Made by a program: the position numbers and the translations under genes. Shown piece after piece: positions 39,285-57,909 of a stretch of 64,000 bases of DNA (position 1 is its first letter; every line of letters starts with the position of its first letter). Under the pieces are notes generated by a model. The model was not told the origin of the DNA and made no database searches. It was given only the letters and a program-made list of their open reading frames with translations. The DNA comes from Laccaria trichodermophora (taxonomy: Eukaryota > Basidiomycota > Agaricomycetes > Agaricales > Hydnangiaceae): NCBI GenBank assembly GCA_018417955.1, contig JACTVC010000001.1, positions 2,976,001 through 3,040,000 of the forward strand. The letters are read 5' to 3'.

Positions 39285-45149
<5,865 letters not shown>

Positions 45150-45665
45150 GAAGGGCGTCGAGGAAGAGGAAGGAAATAGACAAGAAATAGATCTAGACTC
45201 TCAATATTCCGACCGTTCCGACCAACCAATCACGGTCGCGTGATTTACTGGTTCACCTACCTAATCTCTAATAATCTCCCGTAGGCAACGGTTATGACGA
45301 TGGTGATGATATGTAGTCGACCTCCTACACGCAGACTTCGAACTTAGCCCGCTCACGGGTAGTCTGCTTTCTAGCCGTTATTCTATATGTGTCGTTGACT
45401 ACTCATTCATGTTCATTCATCCCCTCCGGGACTGCAGCATGATTGCCCCGGTGGGCCGGCACCGACAAGTTGGTACGACGTGAATCGTTTTGGGCTTCAG
45501 GATAGGCACTTCAGAAACCAGCAGCAGCAGCAGCACCGTTTCACCGCCAACACAGAGGGTGCTTGACGAAGTTGGTTTCGTGATGCTTGGTTCGTTCATG
45601 TCGTTGACCCGTCGAGGTGGTAAGAAACGCCGACTACAAAGTATATACACGCCAAAATCAAACAA
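45150..45665. other. SDH1 promoter region and 3' flank of the dolichyl-diphosphatase gene
   Basis: About 500 bp without a supported gene. The first part is the SDH1 upstream region, with atcacggtcgcgtgat (45228-45243) as a near-palindrome. The rest precedes the stop of the convergently placed diphosphatase. Confidence 0.4.
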
Positions 45666-46549
45666 TCACTGCGTCCGTTTCGCCTCCCTCCCCCTCCTCT
45701 CCTCCTCCCACCTCCTCCTCCACCTCACCCACTCACTCTCCCGCCCTGCATCCGGCCACACCGCCCACCCATCCCGTATCTCCAACCACGTCGACACCGG
45801 ATTACTCAACAACCAAATCTTCGTTCGCCCCAGATACGAAGACGGCCAACGCCGTGGGACAAGCTCTGATACAACGTACAGCGCCACACCAAGGAAAGAA
45901 CCGATACTCAGCCCCCAGATAATCTGACGCGCATTGTGGTATCCGAGGTAATACCTACCACATGAGAAATCAGTATATCGTTCGTATATGAACATAAAAA
46001 AAGCAACGATGCATACCGTGAATACGCAACGAGCCCAGCCCAAGCCAACACCCCAGTATAAACCACCACACGCCACAGGCCATCTAACAAGGGATACCCC
46101 GTAGACGAGAACCTATGCCTCATATAAAGATGGCAAATCAAGAACGTAGCAAAATAAGCCATGTATTGGCTATGAGACGATGGGAACCCATATCCGTTCC
46201 CTATACTTCCTAGACGTTAAAACGAATCAGCAAAGCCATTTTTGACAGCGTGAAGAAGTAAAATACCAATAGGCCTTTCCTCCTTGATAATCCGCTTAAT
46301 AACCCAATTAAGCAGCTCGCAAGCAACTTGGCCAATCCACATCGTGATGATGAGAAACTCCCTCGTCTGCACTGCCAGCGCCGCGTACGATGCCTGTGTC
46401 ACATATCTTTTTCTCAGTACGCAGTCCTTGAGTGGAGGCCCGAGAAATTGAAATCTGACCATGAGTAAGATCGGGCTGAGCGTAATCAGCGCGAGTGCCA
46501 ACGAAAACAACGAAGTATCATCATCTGTTTCTGGTGCAGTCAATTCCAT
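45666..46549 (-). CDS. Dolichyl-diphosphatase (PAP2 family, Cax4/DOLPP1-like)
   Basis: ER-membrane enzyme that removes a phosphate from dolichyl diphosphate after N-glycan transfer, recycling the lipid carrier. Exons joined on the minus strand give MELTAPETDDDTSLFSLALAL, ASYAALAVQTREFLIITMWI, and the PAP2 signature: KRIIKEERPIGSIGNGYGFP, SSHSQYMAYF, YSRYYLGYHNARQIIWG. The GYG.PSSHSQ.M form is specific to the dolichyl-diphosphatase branch, as opposed to lipid phosphate phosphatases. Several hydrophobic segments and a charged C-terminal tail (RWRRRWEEERRGREAKRTQ) are visible. Start at ATG 46549; longer readings begin at a GTG. Confidence 0.88.
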
Positions 46550-46845
46550 TTCTGCGTTCCTTTTTCGGTGTCTGGGGAGACTCACACAAGACGTGCGTGA
46601 GGTCTAATGACGCTCGTGGTCCTTCGAGCCTCATGTCGTTCAAATAGATAGTGATGGTGTTCGTCGTACGATTGTGGACAAACAAATTATTTAAAATAGC
46701 ATGTCATCGGGCCGAACTCGGTGAGGTCCCCGAGCCCTCCTCAAGTGCAGTGGCTGTCCTTGATCACGATTCACAGCCTCATGTCTAGATGTAACAGCGC
46801 TTCGCATTCTCTCGCGCTTGTCTTGCACCTACGGCGATAAACAGC

Positions 46846-48774
46846 ATGCCCTTCTTCGCCCATTCCTCAGGTTTTTCCATTCAAGGCGGTCATATGTATG
46901 AAGTTAGTGGGGACTGTGTTAACATCCACTTCGCGATGCCTGCAGAATCCACAGGTCGGTTCAGAATTTCAAACTTTTCAACGATCTTATAGAACGAAGC
47001 GTTTAGAGCGCATTGCAACACAATTACTGGGGAAACGCAAAGAGCGTCACCGTGATCTCAACAAAGATGATGCGGAAGCAGATGGACGCAGAAAAAGATT
47101 TAGAGAACTTGAAGTTTGCGATGAAACTCCAGACGGCCTGATGGTTCGCTTCTTGTCATGAATCATTCCCCCTGACGAATTCCTTTTCCGTTTCATAGAT
47201 TGTACATCCAAAGGACATAGACTTGCATAGACAACTAACGAGTGGTCCCAATTATCGCACACACTCGGCATTCCACAAAGGGCGCGTTGTGGCGGTCAAG
47301 GTTTTCGATGGGCCTCGCGCCAAGCAGGTAAAAAAAATCTCATTCCACTCGGAGATTTATTAATCGTAGCTCTTGCAGAGTTGGAAGCTCAATCTTACAT
47401 TGGCTAAAAACTTTCTGTGAATATCATCTACAATTTTTCGTTTCTTCTAATGACTCGCTCAAAACCCAGCCATTCCAATGTTCCAAAAACTGTTGGGATT
47501 TCTGGCGAAAACATATGGCGAAGTCCATTTATCGTTTTTCATGGAAGTGGGTACTAGCATTCTCTCCAATACATTATACTCATGGGGATATTAGTATCTG
47601 ACAGAAAAATGAACTCGTTGGCTAAAGCTTTGCGTACCGATCTGAATAAGAGTGTTCAGCTATCAATGAAAACGGTCAGTTACTTTGTTGGCGATGGTGA
47701 TGTGGTTTGATCATGCGAATGGCACCAGGTCAAAGGGCTAGCGGTATTGATGGCTCTGTTTCATCCATGGCTTGTCTGAAATACGTTTTCTAGGCAGGAC
47801 TGAGTTACATGGATTCTCAGAACCTTCTACTATCGAAGGGCATAGTTGGCCATTTGAAATGGGAGGTGAGTTAAAAGGGTTAGTTTCGCACCGAGAGGAT
47901 TCTTACTTTCGAGGATCAGAACTTCGACATCTTTGCTGGTGGCAGTGATGAGCCAGTTCTTTCAATTCACTTACCAGATACCACTCCTCGTGGACCCCAT
48001 CCGGCTCCATCTTTTTACCATCCAGAAGACCACTGTGGTGGGACCGAAATATTGAACGGACTCTGCCAGAAAGTTTGTACTCTTTCTAAGGTGGCAAGAC
48101 CTATCCATCGCTGAGACAAAGCATCTTCTCCCACTCCAGTTGTTTTCAGAGGTCAACTCGATCCTCTATGGTGCCACATTCCTTTCCAACTTTTCAACAA
48201 CTGCTGAAATTTAATGACAGATGATTCTCCAGAGAGGAACCTCGACGCCGACATTGAAATTTACTCAAGGGTGGTTCAAACCAATTTGGAAGGCCACTCA
48301 AACGTCGCCGGGGACGTTTCGAGCTCGACGGAAGTGCGGACATCTCATAAAACTCCTCGGCGTGAGGTGCGGTGGAAACTTGACGAAAGTGCAAACAATC
48401 GAAGCCTCGAGGCTATAGTTCGCCGTTTCGAGGACTACCTGGACTGCGTTTCCGCATTCTCAGCAGATTCTCCCCTGCGTCGTATCACAGCGTCACCTCA
48501 TGAATGGGCTTCCCATCGTTGTCCTGGGTATCTTCGCGAGGAGATAACCCTCACAGCGGATGTGTCAAGAAGCGTTGTTATTGCTCACCAATACCCCAGT
48601 CAAAGCGAGATTTGCATAATATGTGGCCAGCTTGTTCAATATCCACCCGATATACCCTTCTCGAATGCAGATAGCCAGATGGATGATTATGATTATGATT
48701 ATAAATATGATTATAATTATACTTATAATTATAAATATGACTATAAATATACTTATAATTATAATTATGATTAA
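46846..48774 (+). CDS. Protein-kinase-like (probable pseudokinase) protein, copy 3, tyrosine-rich tail
   Basis: Third family member outside the duplicated blocks. Exons read MPFFAHSSGFSIQGGHMYEV, then ERIATQLLGKRKERHRDLNK, GRVVAVKVFDGPRAKQ, SNVPKTVGISGEN, AGLSYMDSQNLLLSKGIVG, DQNFDIFAGGSDEPVLSIHL, LFSEVNSILYDDSPERNLDA and the HRCPGYLREEITLTADVSRS / ICIICGQLVQ block. After YPPDIPFSNADSQM the tail is about 30 residues of alternating Tyr with Asp, Lys or Asn, encoded by a TAT-rich microsatellite (about 48684-48773), ending at TAA 48774. The first intron has a normal GT donor here. The other copies' upstream MNR start codon is ATA here, so ATG 46846 is used. No HRD/DFG motif is seen. Confidence 0.62.
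48684..48773. repeat. TAT/GAT microsatellite inside kinase-like copy 3
   Basis: About 90 bp built of gat/tat/aat/aaa triplets (for example gattatgattataaatatga). It codes for alternating tyrosines in the gene frame and for Ile/Met runs in the next frame. Confidence 0.85.
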
Positions 48775-48779
48775 GTGTG

Positions 48780-49294
48780 TAGCTTGCTTCATAGGCAGCG
48801 CTTATTACTGTCCAGCCATGCCCGCCACTCACCAACATCTTGATGCAGAGCAAATCTGGCAGGGCTATGAGATGGTTTCTACCGAACAGCTTCCTGTTTG
48901 GATATCCGATCAGGGCCTCGGAGGAAACTCATTGTTGGATGCCTTCCGACTGTCACCAAGTGATTATCTCTCGCCTACTCCCCAAGTTTGCTTTGAGATT
49001 CGGACTTCTACCAAACTATTTCCTGTTGGGATATCCGATCAGGGCCTTGGATTAGACGCCGTCCTCTTACCAAGTGATTATCTCCCGCTTACTCCCCAAA
49101 CTTCCCTTGAGATTTGGATGTCTGATCAGGACCTTGGAGGAAACTTATCGTCGCTGCACGGATGCCCTCCTGTTACCGAGCCCAGAATTACTTTGAGATG
49201 GGCACCACCGCTTATTCCATCAGAGCTTGGGAGAGCAGGCCGAACCCGCCGGAGAAATAGAATTTCCCTACGTGCTACGGGGGAGAGTATGTAA
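48780..49294 (+). other. Open frame with ISDQGLGG repeats downstream of copy 3
   Basis: One frame off from the kinase-like gene, the sequence stays open to 49294. It codes for two and a half related units: WISDQGLGGNSLLDA, SDYLSPTPQVCFEI; then GISDQGLGLDAVLLPSDYLP and LTPQTSLEI; then MSDQDLGGNL. At the DNA level this is a tandem repeat of about 130 bp. It may be a further exon of copy 3 reached by splicing around the microsatellite, or a former tail now out of frame. I could not find a fully consistent splice pair. Confidence 0.4.
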
Positions 49295-49434
49295 ACTTTG
49301 TGGAGTACACAGTCAATCGTTCGAAATACAGCTGTCCAATATGTACTTTGTACATTTCGTTCAAGAGGAGAAAACCATGTCCAGTTCCAGTTCCAAGTCC
49401 AATGAGAGAAAGAAAAGTTCAAACGAGCTAATAC

Positions 49435-50910
<1,476 letters not shown>

Positions 50911-51112
50911 GATGAGTGTAAAGGACAACAAAGGGAGTTGGGTGTCAATCCGTCGATAACCAAATAGAAGTCCCCAGCCAGGAACATAACGCAGCTCCAA
51001 ATCACAACTTGACCTATATTTGGCTTTCGGCCCCAATCCGGCCCCTATAATTAATTGAGAACTCCGGATGTTTCGCACTTCGACTCACTGCTCTACCTAC
51101 AACGTCCCTTCA

Positions 51113-52136
51113 ATGGCTTCCGTCAAACGCAAGGCTCCTCATCACGACAAGTCGCCCGCAGTGTCGCAGTGGATTCCAAAGCCATTCAACCTGCTCGAGG
51201 GTAATCCATTCGAATATTCGCAACATGACATCTCTTCTGTATCAGGAACGGAAGCCTTTGAAACAAGTATCCAGACACGCGATGGAGGCTGCTGTGTCGT
51301 TTGTGGTTGCTCTGAACGACGGGCCTTGGATTACTGCCACATCGTCCCGACGTCAGAAACTGACACTGTGCGTTATGAATTACCGTTCTACCATATCAGA
51401 ACTGATCATGGTACAGTGGGACGAGATGAGAGACACTGGTTTTGTACCTCGAACAGCAAAGAGTGTGGAGCATGAGTCACGAAACGGTATTCAGCTGTGT
51501 GCTAGCCACCAAGCACTATTCAATGCACATTGCTACTATATACGTTGGATGCCTGAGGTATTTTTTCTAGTCTCTCAAGCGACACCCCCGAGTCTGACCC
51601 AATTGTAGCAAAGACAATTTATTTTTATCAACCATTGCCAATCCGGGAATGAAGAGGTCTATCATGGAAAAGCAATAAACCTAGACGCAAGTGACGACCG
51701 AGTGCCATTTCATGGTGCATTTCTTTTTCATGAAATGCGAGTGCGTGGTTACTGGCCACTGCGTGAGGATCGAGCTGTCCCTTTACCTATCCGTTCGGTT
51801 GATCGCCTTACTACTGATGTTCACAACCGTGATGGTGGTAAGTCTGGTGGGCGTGGGCGTAGCCGTGGTGGTCTCGGTCGTGGCAGTAATACCAAACCCA
51901 GCAAACCCATTCCTCGTCCCCGCGCTCCCGGGCCAATCCTCGATACCAGCGCATCTGGAAAGGTCTTCATCCCAACCAACCCATCCGCAAATCCTGCTCA
52001 ACTCGAAGCACTGAAAAAATCTTTTGCGGAACAACCCAATTGGAAAGCATCAGTTAGGGAGGGTACAACTCAGTGGGAAGGTAATGCAGATGAGAATGCC
52101 GCCAAGTGGCGGAAACTTAAACACATTGAAACATAA
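51113..52136 (+). CDS. HNH endonuclease-type protein (HNH_2-like)
   Basis: Three exons (about 51113-51368, 51415-51557, 51609-52136) give about 310 residues. The HNH core is RDGGCCVVCGCSERRALDYC with HIVP (first His), and after an intron ESRNGIQLCASHQALFNAHC (Asn and second His region). This is the layout of fungal HNH_2 proteins, where a CxxC pair can hold a structural zinc. The C-terminal part is basic and Gly/Arg-rich (GGRGRSRGGLGRGS) with PKPIPRPRAP-like Pro repeats, compatible with nucleic-acid binding. An in-frame ATG 45 bp upstream (51068) is an alternative start. Substrate and role are unknown; such genes are numerous in agarics. Confidence 0.68.
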
Positions 52137-52265
52137 ATACTGACTTCTTGAACTTGTTTTATTTGTTGTTCATATTCTTATATCTCATTGTTGTGCGTGG
52201 TCTTCAACTTTTCTTGTAGTACAGGCAAGTGCATAGCGTGGCGCTGTGGCGAGAGTCGATGAACA

Positions 52266-52850
52266 TCATGATGTTTGGCGCGGAACTGCCGAATGGGATG
52301 TTGCCGTGAAAGTGGGCAAGTCAGTGGTGGAGTCAGGAACGGCAGGGATGGCTTCTTTGACTCCCTCTAGACTTGAATCGTTTATGCTGAGCGCCAGAAA
52401 CACCGCCTTGCCCAAGGAAGGATTCGCAGAGAAATCAATGTGGGTAGGGCTCATTTCTAAGGCCACCGTATTGTCCCTCGCTGGAGAATCCTGTGGAGGA
52501 GGGGCTCGATACAGTCTGGAAAGAGGGTCTAGTTTCGAATGCTTTCTGCCCGGACGACTCTGAACGAAGGAGATATCTTGAGCGTAAGCTGTAAAGACTG
52601 TACCCCATGCGGCGTGTTGTTGGTTGGAAATCTCATATGTCTTTGCCCATTGTAGGGCCGCGTGGTTGGTGATGAGTGTGAATTGGGGTTATGAAGAATC
52701 ATGAGTATACTTGTGCTGGCAGGACAGTTGAAGAGGCGGGTGAGGGGAACACGGTCGGGAGTACGTCCGTCCTGCATGAATTCTAGGATGAATTTTGCAG
52801 GAAGATCACATTTTCCACCGTCTGGGGCCTTGTGCATAATTTATGTACAG
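52266..52850 (-). mobile_element. Gypsy-type retrotransposon pol relic (RNase H end)
   Basis: The minus strand, with a frame change near 52690, reads LITNHAALQWAKTYEISNQQ, then DISFVQSRPGRKHSKLDPLS and RLYRAPPPQ. This is the 'TDH..L.W...G..N..DPLSR' ending of the reverse transcriptase/RNase H domain of Ty3/Gypsy elements. No integrase, protease or LTR was found around it, and it starts mid-domain, so it is a truncated fossil. Confidence 0.6.
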
Positions 52851-53052
52851 TTCGCACTTGAGAATGGTGGGGTAACGTTTTGACGCCGCGATGTTAAGGG
52901 ACAGGAAGCGAGTAATGAGAAACTGTGATGGAGGGCCGGGAGCATGCAATCACGGGCGACGAGTGAAAGGACAGGAGAACCACTTGACGCCGACTCGGAA
53001 GACGACGACGTGACCGTTGCCAGTTGACTCTATGATGCGTAACTGCAGCTCG

Positions 53053-54630
53053 TTACGATCCATAATGTCGGACCACTGTCCCACCGGTTACTGATGTTAA
53101 CGAAAGTTGAAGGCCTTCCTTCACAAGGCAATCCAATTCTTCTTGTATATCCGGGGTGATGACAAGTCTAGGCAGGGTAATCACATTCACTGATTGAATC
53201 TGGGATACAGTCGCTCGGTTTGAGTCCACTTCGGCCGGTCGCAAAGCGCACTGTCGGAACCTGTACACAAGCATATCGCGGAACAAATGCATGTGTTCGT
53301 CCAATGTGCTGGAGCCGTGGTACGTGAAGCTACGCAGATTCGGAAGAAGAATATCTGCATGCGGTGGATAGAGTTGTTGAAGGAGCCTTTCTATGAGTAG
53401 CCGATCGTGTGGATTCTGAGCAAATTCGAGGCGTAAAGCCTTTGTAAATGGGATACAGCCCAAAACCTGAGACAATTCATCATCGGAAATTATTCCACCT
53501 GTAAGGGTGACCTTTTCCAAGAGATGCGAGGAGCAAAATGACATCATGATTGCAGGCAAGATGGCCGTTGGCGATGAGGAATGATTAGAGAGGTAGACCT
53601 CACGAAGGGAAGGTAGCTCGACTGACTCTAACATTTGAGTTATACCAACCGCACTCAGGGCATTTGGAGCAATGCTGAGTTTGAGATACTCCAGACATTC
53701 CAACACGAGGGGCCTCACAAACACGTCTTGTTGTTGACCCTGGACAGATGCCAACCCACCACAGGTGAGTGTGCAGCGAACGATATTAGGTACCTTTTGG
53801 AGAAATTCACGAACTTCATGCAGTTGAATAACATTCGAAATGAATTCCTTTAATTGGTGCCACGGAGCCAGGACATTGGCCAGGCGGATATTGTTGATAC
53901 GAAGTCTTGAGAGCTGTGGGGCCACTGAGAATAGATTCAACGGTCGTTCTCCTGGATCAGAATGAACGGTAGCGGCGGTGAGAAGAGGAAGGGAATTTTC
54001 AGCCGTGGAGATGGCATCAAAATAACCTTTGCTGTCGGGAAGGAAGAACTCGACTTGTTTCCATTGCATGGACACGGACGCTAACAGGGTAAAGATTTCT
54101 TTCAGCCTAGAGCGCCTTCCCTTCCAGTCTTTACTCTGACCCGACACAAGACAAAAGGAGAGGGGACACCCCGCAGTTCTGGACAGCCAGTCCCGGAGAA
54201 GAATGGATTTAGCCTTGCAGTCACTTTGTGTTAGTCGGAGGTATATGTTCGTCCAAAACACGGGAGACGACCAAACAAAATCCCTCCAACCTCGGCAAAT
54301 TTTGCCTAAGAAAAAAGGATTCTCCCCCCCACAAGGTAGCGGGTACAAGACCCCGTAGAATATTTCAGTCTTGATCTCCGCTGGAAGTCGATCGATTGGG
54401 GAAAGAGAATTCAGTTGTGAGTCCAATCGTCGACGTTGCTGTTCTTGTTCAAGCAAAAAGGCCTGCTTTTGTGCTATTTGGGCTCGCGTGTCCTCCATTT
54501 CTGATTCTAACGCTGCGACTTGTTGAAGTAAAGCGAACCGAGCGGTCTCATTCTCAGAATGATGGCAACTATGTTCTGGCATACTTCTGGGATCTCTTCG
54601 ATTCTTTTTCATCAATCTTGGATGAGGCAT
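53053..54630 (-). CDS. F-box-like protein with N-terminal coiled coil
   Basis: Single-exon 525-residue frame. Residues about 25-75 form a heptad-like coiled coil (RFALLQQVAALESEMEDTRA and following). LSPIDRLPAEIKTEIFYGVL is the F-box core, and GKICRGWRDFVWSSPVFWTN the second half of the motif. The remainder is leucine-rich. This is the common agaric F-box architecture, presumably an SCF substrate receptor. The start could also be the second Met (MPEHSCHHSENETARF, about 54582). Unlike the 9.7-13.3 kb pair it has no close relative in the window. Confidence 0.72.
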   Translation of the reverse strand: MPHPRLMKKNRRDPRSMPEHSCHHSENETARFALLQQVAALESEMEDTRAQIAQKQAFLLEQEQQRRRLDSQLNSLSPIDRLPAEIKTEIFYGVLYPLPCGGENPFFLGKICRGWRDFVWSSPVFWTNIYLRLTQSDCKAKSILLRDWLSRTAGCPLSFCLVSGQSKDWKGRRSRLKEIFTLLASVSMQWKQVEFFLPDSKGYFDAISTAENSLPLLTAATVHSDPGERPLNLFSVAPQLSRLRINNIRLANVLAPWHQLKEFISNVIQLHEVREFLQKVPNIVRCTLTCGGLASVQGQQQDVFVRPLVLECLEYLKLSIAPNALSAVGITQMLESVELPSLREVYLSNHSSSPTAILPAIMMSFCSSHLLEKVTLTGGIISDDELSQVLGCIPFTKALRLEFAQNPHDRLLIERLLQQLYPPHADILLPNLRSFTYHGSSTLDEHMHLFRDMLVYRFRQCALRPAEVDSNRATVSQIQSVNVITLPRLVITPDIQEELDCLVKEGLQLSLTSVTGGTVVRHYGS

Positions 54631-55542
54631 GCATACTCACCTTGATATGTAACTGCCGCAAGGGATGATGAGATGGGTGGTTGATGGGCTTTGCGCATGT
54701 TTGTAGCTTTGTTATGTATTCAAACTTCGAGCAAGTTCAACTCGCTGCGAAAATCTTAGCCTATCATTTAGCTGGTATATTTGTTGGTTAATCTCTTGTC
54801 AAATAATCTACTTTGCTACCCACTGACCAAGCAAAAATGAATGAAAATATGACCTTACTAGTTCGTGTAAGGCAAGTGTAACTTAGCGTGAAAAAAACTA
54901 TATAAGATATGAGACTTGAGATCTTGAGATCTTGAGACTTAAGAAAGGCCAGTAGGTGTCACTGTAGTTGGGCTCGCCAGATAGTAGGTAGAGTTTGTTG
55001 AGGATTCCGGGCAGGAAACATAGCACCAGAGCACTGGCACATATATATCAGCTCCTGAATGCTGTTCCGCTTCATCGGCCTGTTGAGGTAGGTTTTTGTT
55101 TGAGGGTGGTGACAAGTTTCGAGGACGCAGTTTTGGTTCTAACCCATCTGTTGTAGAAAACTTGTGTGTGTTTCACCGCACACGCGGTCTGGTACATGCC
55201 CTGGGCCAATCTGGAAATGGGAGTCGTGACCGTTCCTCGCTCAATACTATGCTATATCAGTACTTCGGCAGGCCCTCTCAGTCGGCGGTCACAAATGTCA
55301 CATTTTTTGGCACATGAACGTGACAGACCGTGACTGGCCAAAAAACAGAACTTCGCCAATTCTTCGTTTTTTTTCGACGAAAAAAGCGGAGTTAGGTTGG
55401 ATTATGCCCAGAAGGCCCTGTCTCAAATTTTGTGGCAGGATGTTTTGAGGAAAGTTTGAGATCAGGAAAGTGCCGACTGAGAGGGTCTGCCGAAGTACTG
55501 ATAGGGCATAGTATTTGGAACAACTCCAGTTGGTCATAGAAG
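54631..55542. other. Intergenic region with a short inverted duplication
   Basis: About 0.9 kb with no supported gene. A stretch near 54905-54945 repeats gagacttgagatcttgagat. The segments 55246-55292 and 55471-55517 are near-perfect reverse complements (arms about 47 bp, loop about 180 bp). Confidence 0.45.
55246..55517. repeat. Inverted repeat 3' of the Crinkler-like gene
   Basis: The left arm contains atcagtacttcggcaggccc and tctcagtcggcg; the right arm contains cgactgagagggtctgccga and agtactgatagggcatagta. Only a few mismatches. It lies just beyond the stop of the Crinkler-like gene. Confidence 0.75.
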
Positions 55543-57909
55543 TTACACGATGACTTCCCCTGATATATTCCGAGTTCTAGTGGCATTGAGTATCGATTTC
55601 TGACCCTCAGCTTCTATCACTTTGGATATCAAGGTGGCTATGAAATTAGTGGAGATGGCAACAACGCCGCGGTCAGCGCGGTGTTTCCCAGGTCTAAGGA
55701 CAAGAAGAAAGGGAGAAATGCGGCCTTCCAGGGGTAGTACATTGGTTCCATTGATGGCATTTTCCAGCGCGCCGACTGTAACAGACTGAGCATAACTTTT
55801 TAGTCGACTCTCCCAAGTCAATATATGTCCAGCCCGTGAGTATACTGTCCAGGCTGAAGGCCCAAAGTTTGCAAAGGCATTGGCCAAGACACGTTCTGGA
55901 TGTACATGCTGCTGCAATTGTCGCCTATATGGCACAAATGTAAAGAACATTGAAAATCCGAATGATTTAATAGGCCTACCCAGATAAGATGTCTTTCAAT
56001 GACCATGGCTTCATGATGTATTGTGTGCATGTCGTTGAATTCGATCGTCGCCTGAAATGACTGCCACGCGGAGAGGCGGCCTCGAGTATGAAGAGACAAA
56101 GCATTCGTAGATAGTCAGGAACTTCCTCAAGATGTCGTCCAGTTTTCACGAGACACCATGTCGTGAGTGGAAGATTTGGGAGGTCATTCGCTCGAATTTT
56201 CCGTGCCAGGTCGACCCGATATTCAAAGGTCTTTCCTTCACTGAAGAAGTAGAATCCACTGGGCTCATTCATAAACAATGTGGGGAGCCCCGCTTCTAGT
56301 CGAAGGCGGAACACCACAGATAAAAATGTTGTTTTTCCTACAAGGGATCAAACCAGTGAGCCGAGACGATGTTGGAAACCAACGTACATACCAATGCCTG
56401 CATGGCCATGCAAAGTAAATATTTTGGAGAGCTGACGGCTGTCGGGCCTCCTTGTGTGGGTCCAGAACGGATTTCCATCTGCGAGGAAGCCAGAGTTTGT
56501 CTGTTGGCTTGAGTATGCGCCACGCTCGAAGAACTCCAACACTGCGTTCAGAGCAAGTTCGTATTCAGATAGGACCAACACTTTGGACAATGGAATGCCC
56601 GTCAAAGCTTTTAGCCAGGGTACCTCCATGAAAGTGCATGGCTCTAGTTCTACATCGCACTTGACATCGTCTCGGGGAATATCACATGTATCGTAGGCGA
56701 TGAAATCGCCGCCGCTTGCAGAGAGGATCGCCAGGGCGTGGTTCTCCTTGAGGGTCCCTACTGCTAGGTCGAGTAAGTCAGCATAAGTGCTGGTAAGATG
56801 CAAAAACGTAACTAACCCACTATGGGGCGAAGCTGGTCGTGCTCTTGTGAGGGGGGTACATTCAGATACAAAATTGATGGAATGGCGTACAAGGGACTCA
56901 CTGGGAAGGCGCATGATCAGGCTCAACTGTGAACGGGGAGGCTCGAAAGGCCAGTACTCTGAAACAAAACGCTCCTCCAGGAGCTGGTGCTTCTCCGATT
57001 CCTCCGGCAATTGACCAGGGTATGACACCTACCAGCACATGAATGCCAACAAATCATGTAGTCAATGAGGAACTTCACCACACCGAGTATTACCCCTTCC
57101 ACTCCTGCTCGCGATAGGTCTGGCCTAATAGTTGCTAACAGGTCTTTCTTCAACAAACCCACGCTCAAGCTAAACATTGTGACAACTTGAGTTGTTTGGT
57201 TTTCCTCGCCCTCCACGGCAGCTTGCAAAGCGAGACGTGGACCACCCCAAAATTTGACCTGAAGTGAGTTCTCCTTCAAGTTCGGGATAACTTCCGCGAG
57301 TTCTGTAAATGGTTCAAGCTTACGCCAACGCTCCCCCGATGATGTGTCATCTGAATGGTCCACCTGTTGAAGGGTGAGCACAATCCAAATGTTATAGTTG
57401 ATATGGCACACATAAAATAAATCAAGGTCGAGATAAGTTTGAGGAACGAGGCATCCCCTTGCACTCAAAGATTTCCAAATGACTTGTTGAAGGTCTATTC
57501 CCGATGTGTGGATGCCCGCTTGAACTGGGAAGGGCCCACTACCTTCCAGGACTGCTGAGAAAGTCACCAAGGGATGACCGTAAATTGTCACGAAGATGCT
57601 GATAACGTTTTTTGGAGGTTGGCATGACCAATAGCGGCCAAGGCGCGCCATACTAGCAAGCTGGTAAGAGGAAACAGGGACTCTGAGTCCTGACAAGCTT
57701 GTGCAGTGGCAGAATTCCACTTGTATACCATAGAGCCTAACGCCATACGAAGACTTGGGAAGGCCTTTTTTTCCGTGATCTTCTGCTAGAGACTTGAGAA
57801 TTCTGACCTTCAGATCATCTACATTCATCTTAGCGTCTGCAGGTATCGAGAACACCTGTGTGGGTTCATTGCCTTCAACGAAATAGCACAGTTCCCGAAG
57901 ATCAGTCAT
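55543..57909 (-). CDS. Crinkler (CRN)-type protein with P-loop domain
   Basis: The N-terminus (MTDLRELCYFVEGNEPTQVF, then MNVDDLKVRILKSL) has the ubiquitin-like CRN header pattern known from oomycete and fungal Crinklers. It is followed by GVRLYGIQV and a QPPKNVIS boundary. A linker ending SYPGQLPEESEKHQLLEERF leads to the NTPase part: Walker A HGHAGIGKTTFLSVVFRLR, rebuilt across an intron at about 56339-56391, then EAGLPTLFMNEPSGFYFFSE. The C-terminal third (QLQQHVHPERVLANAFANFG, YAQSVTVGALENAINGTNVL) is the usual poorly characterised effector part. Several introns are inferred. The original secretion motif of oomycete CRNs (LFLAK) is absent, as in most fungal members. The cellular role in the fungus is unknown. 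Confidence 0.65.

Noticed and set aside
48565..48853. Ile/Tyr-rich minus-strand ORFs over the microsatellite
   Set aside because: They are only the complement of the TAT/GAT tract.
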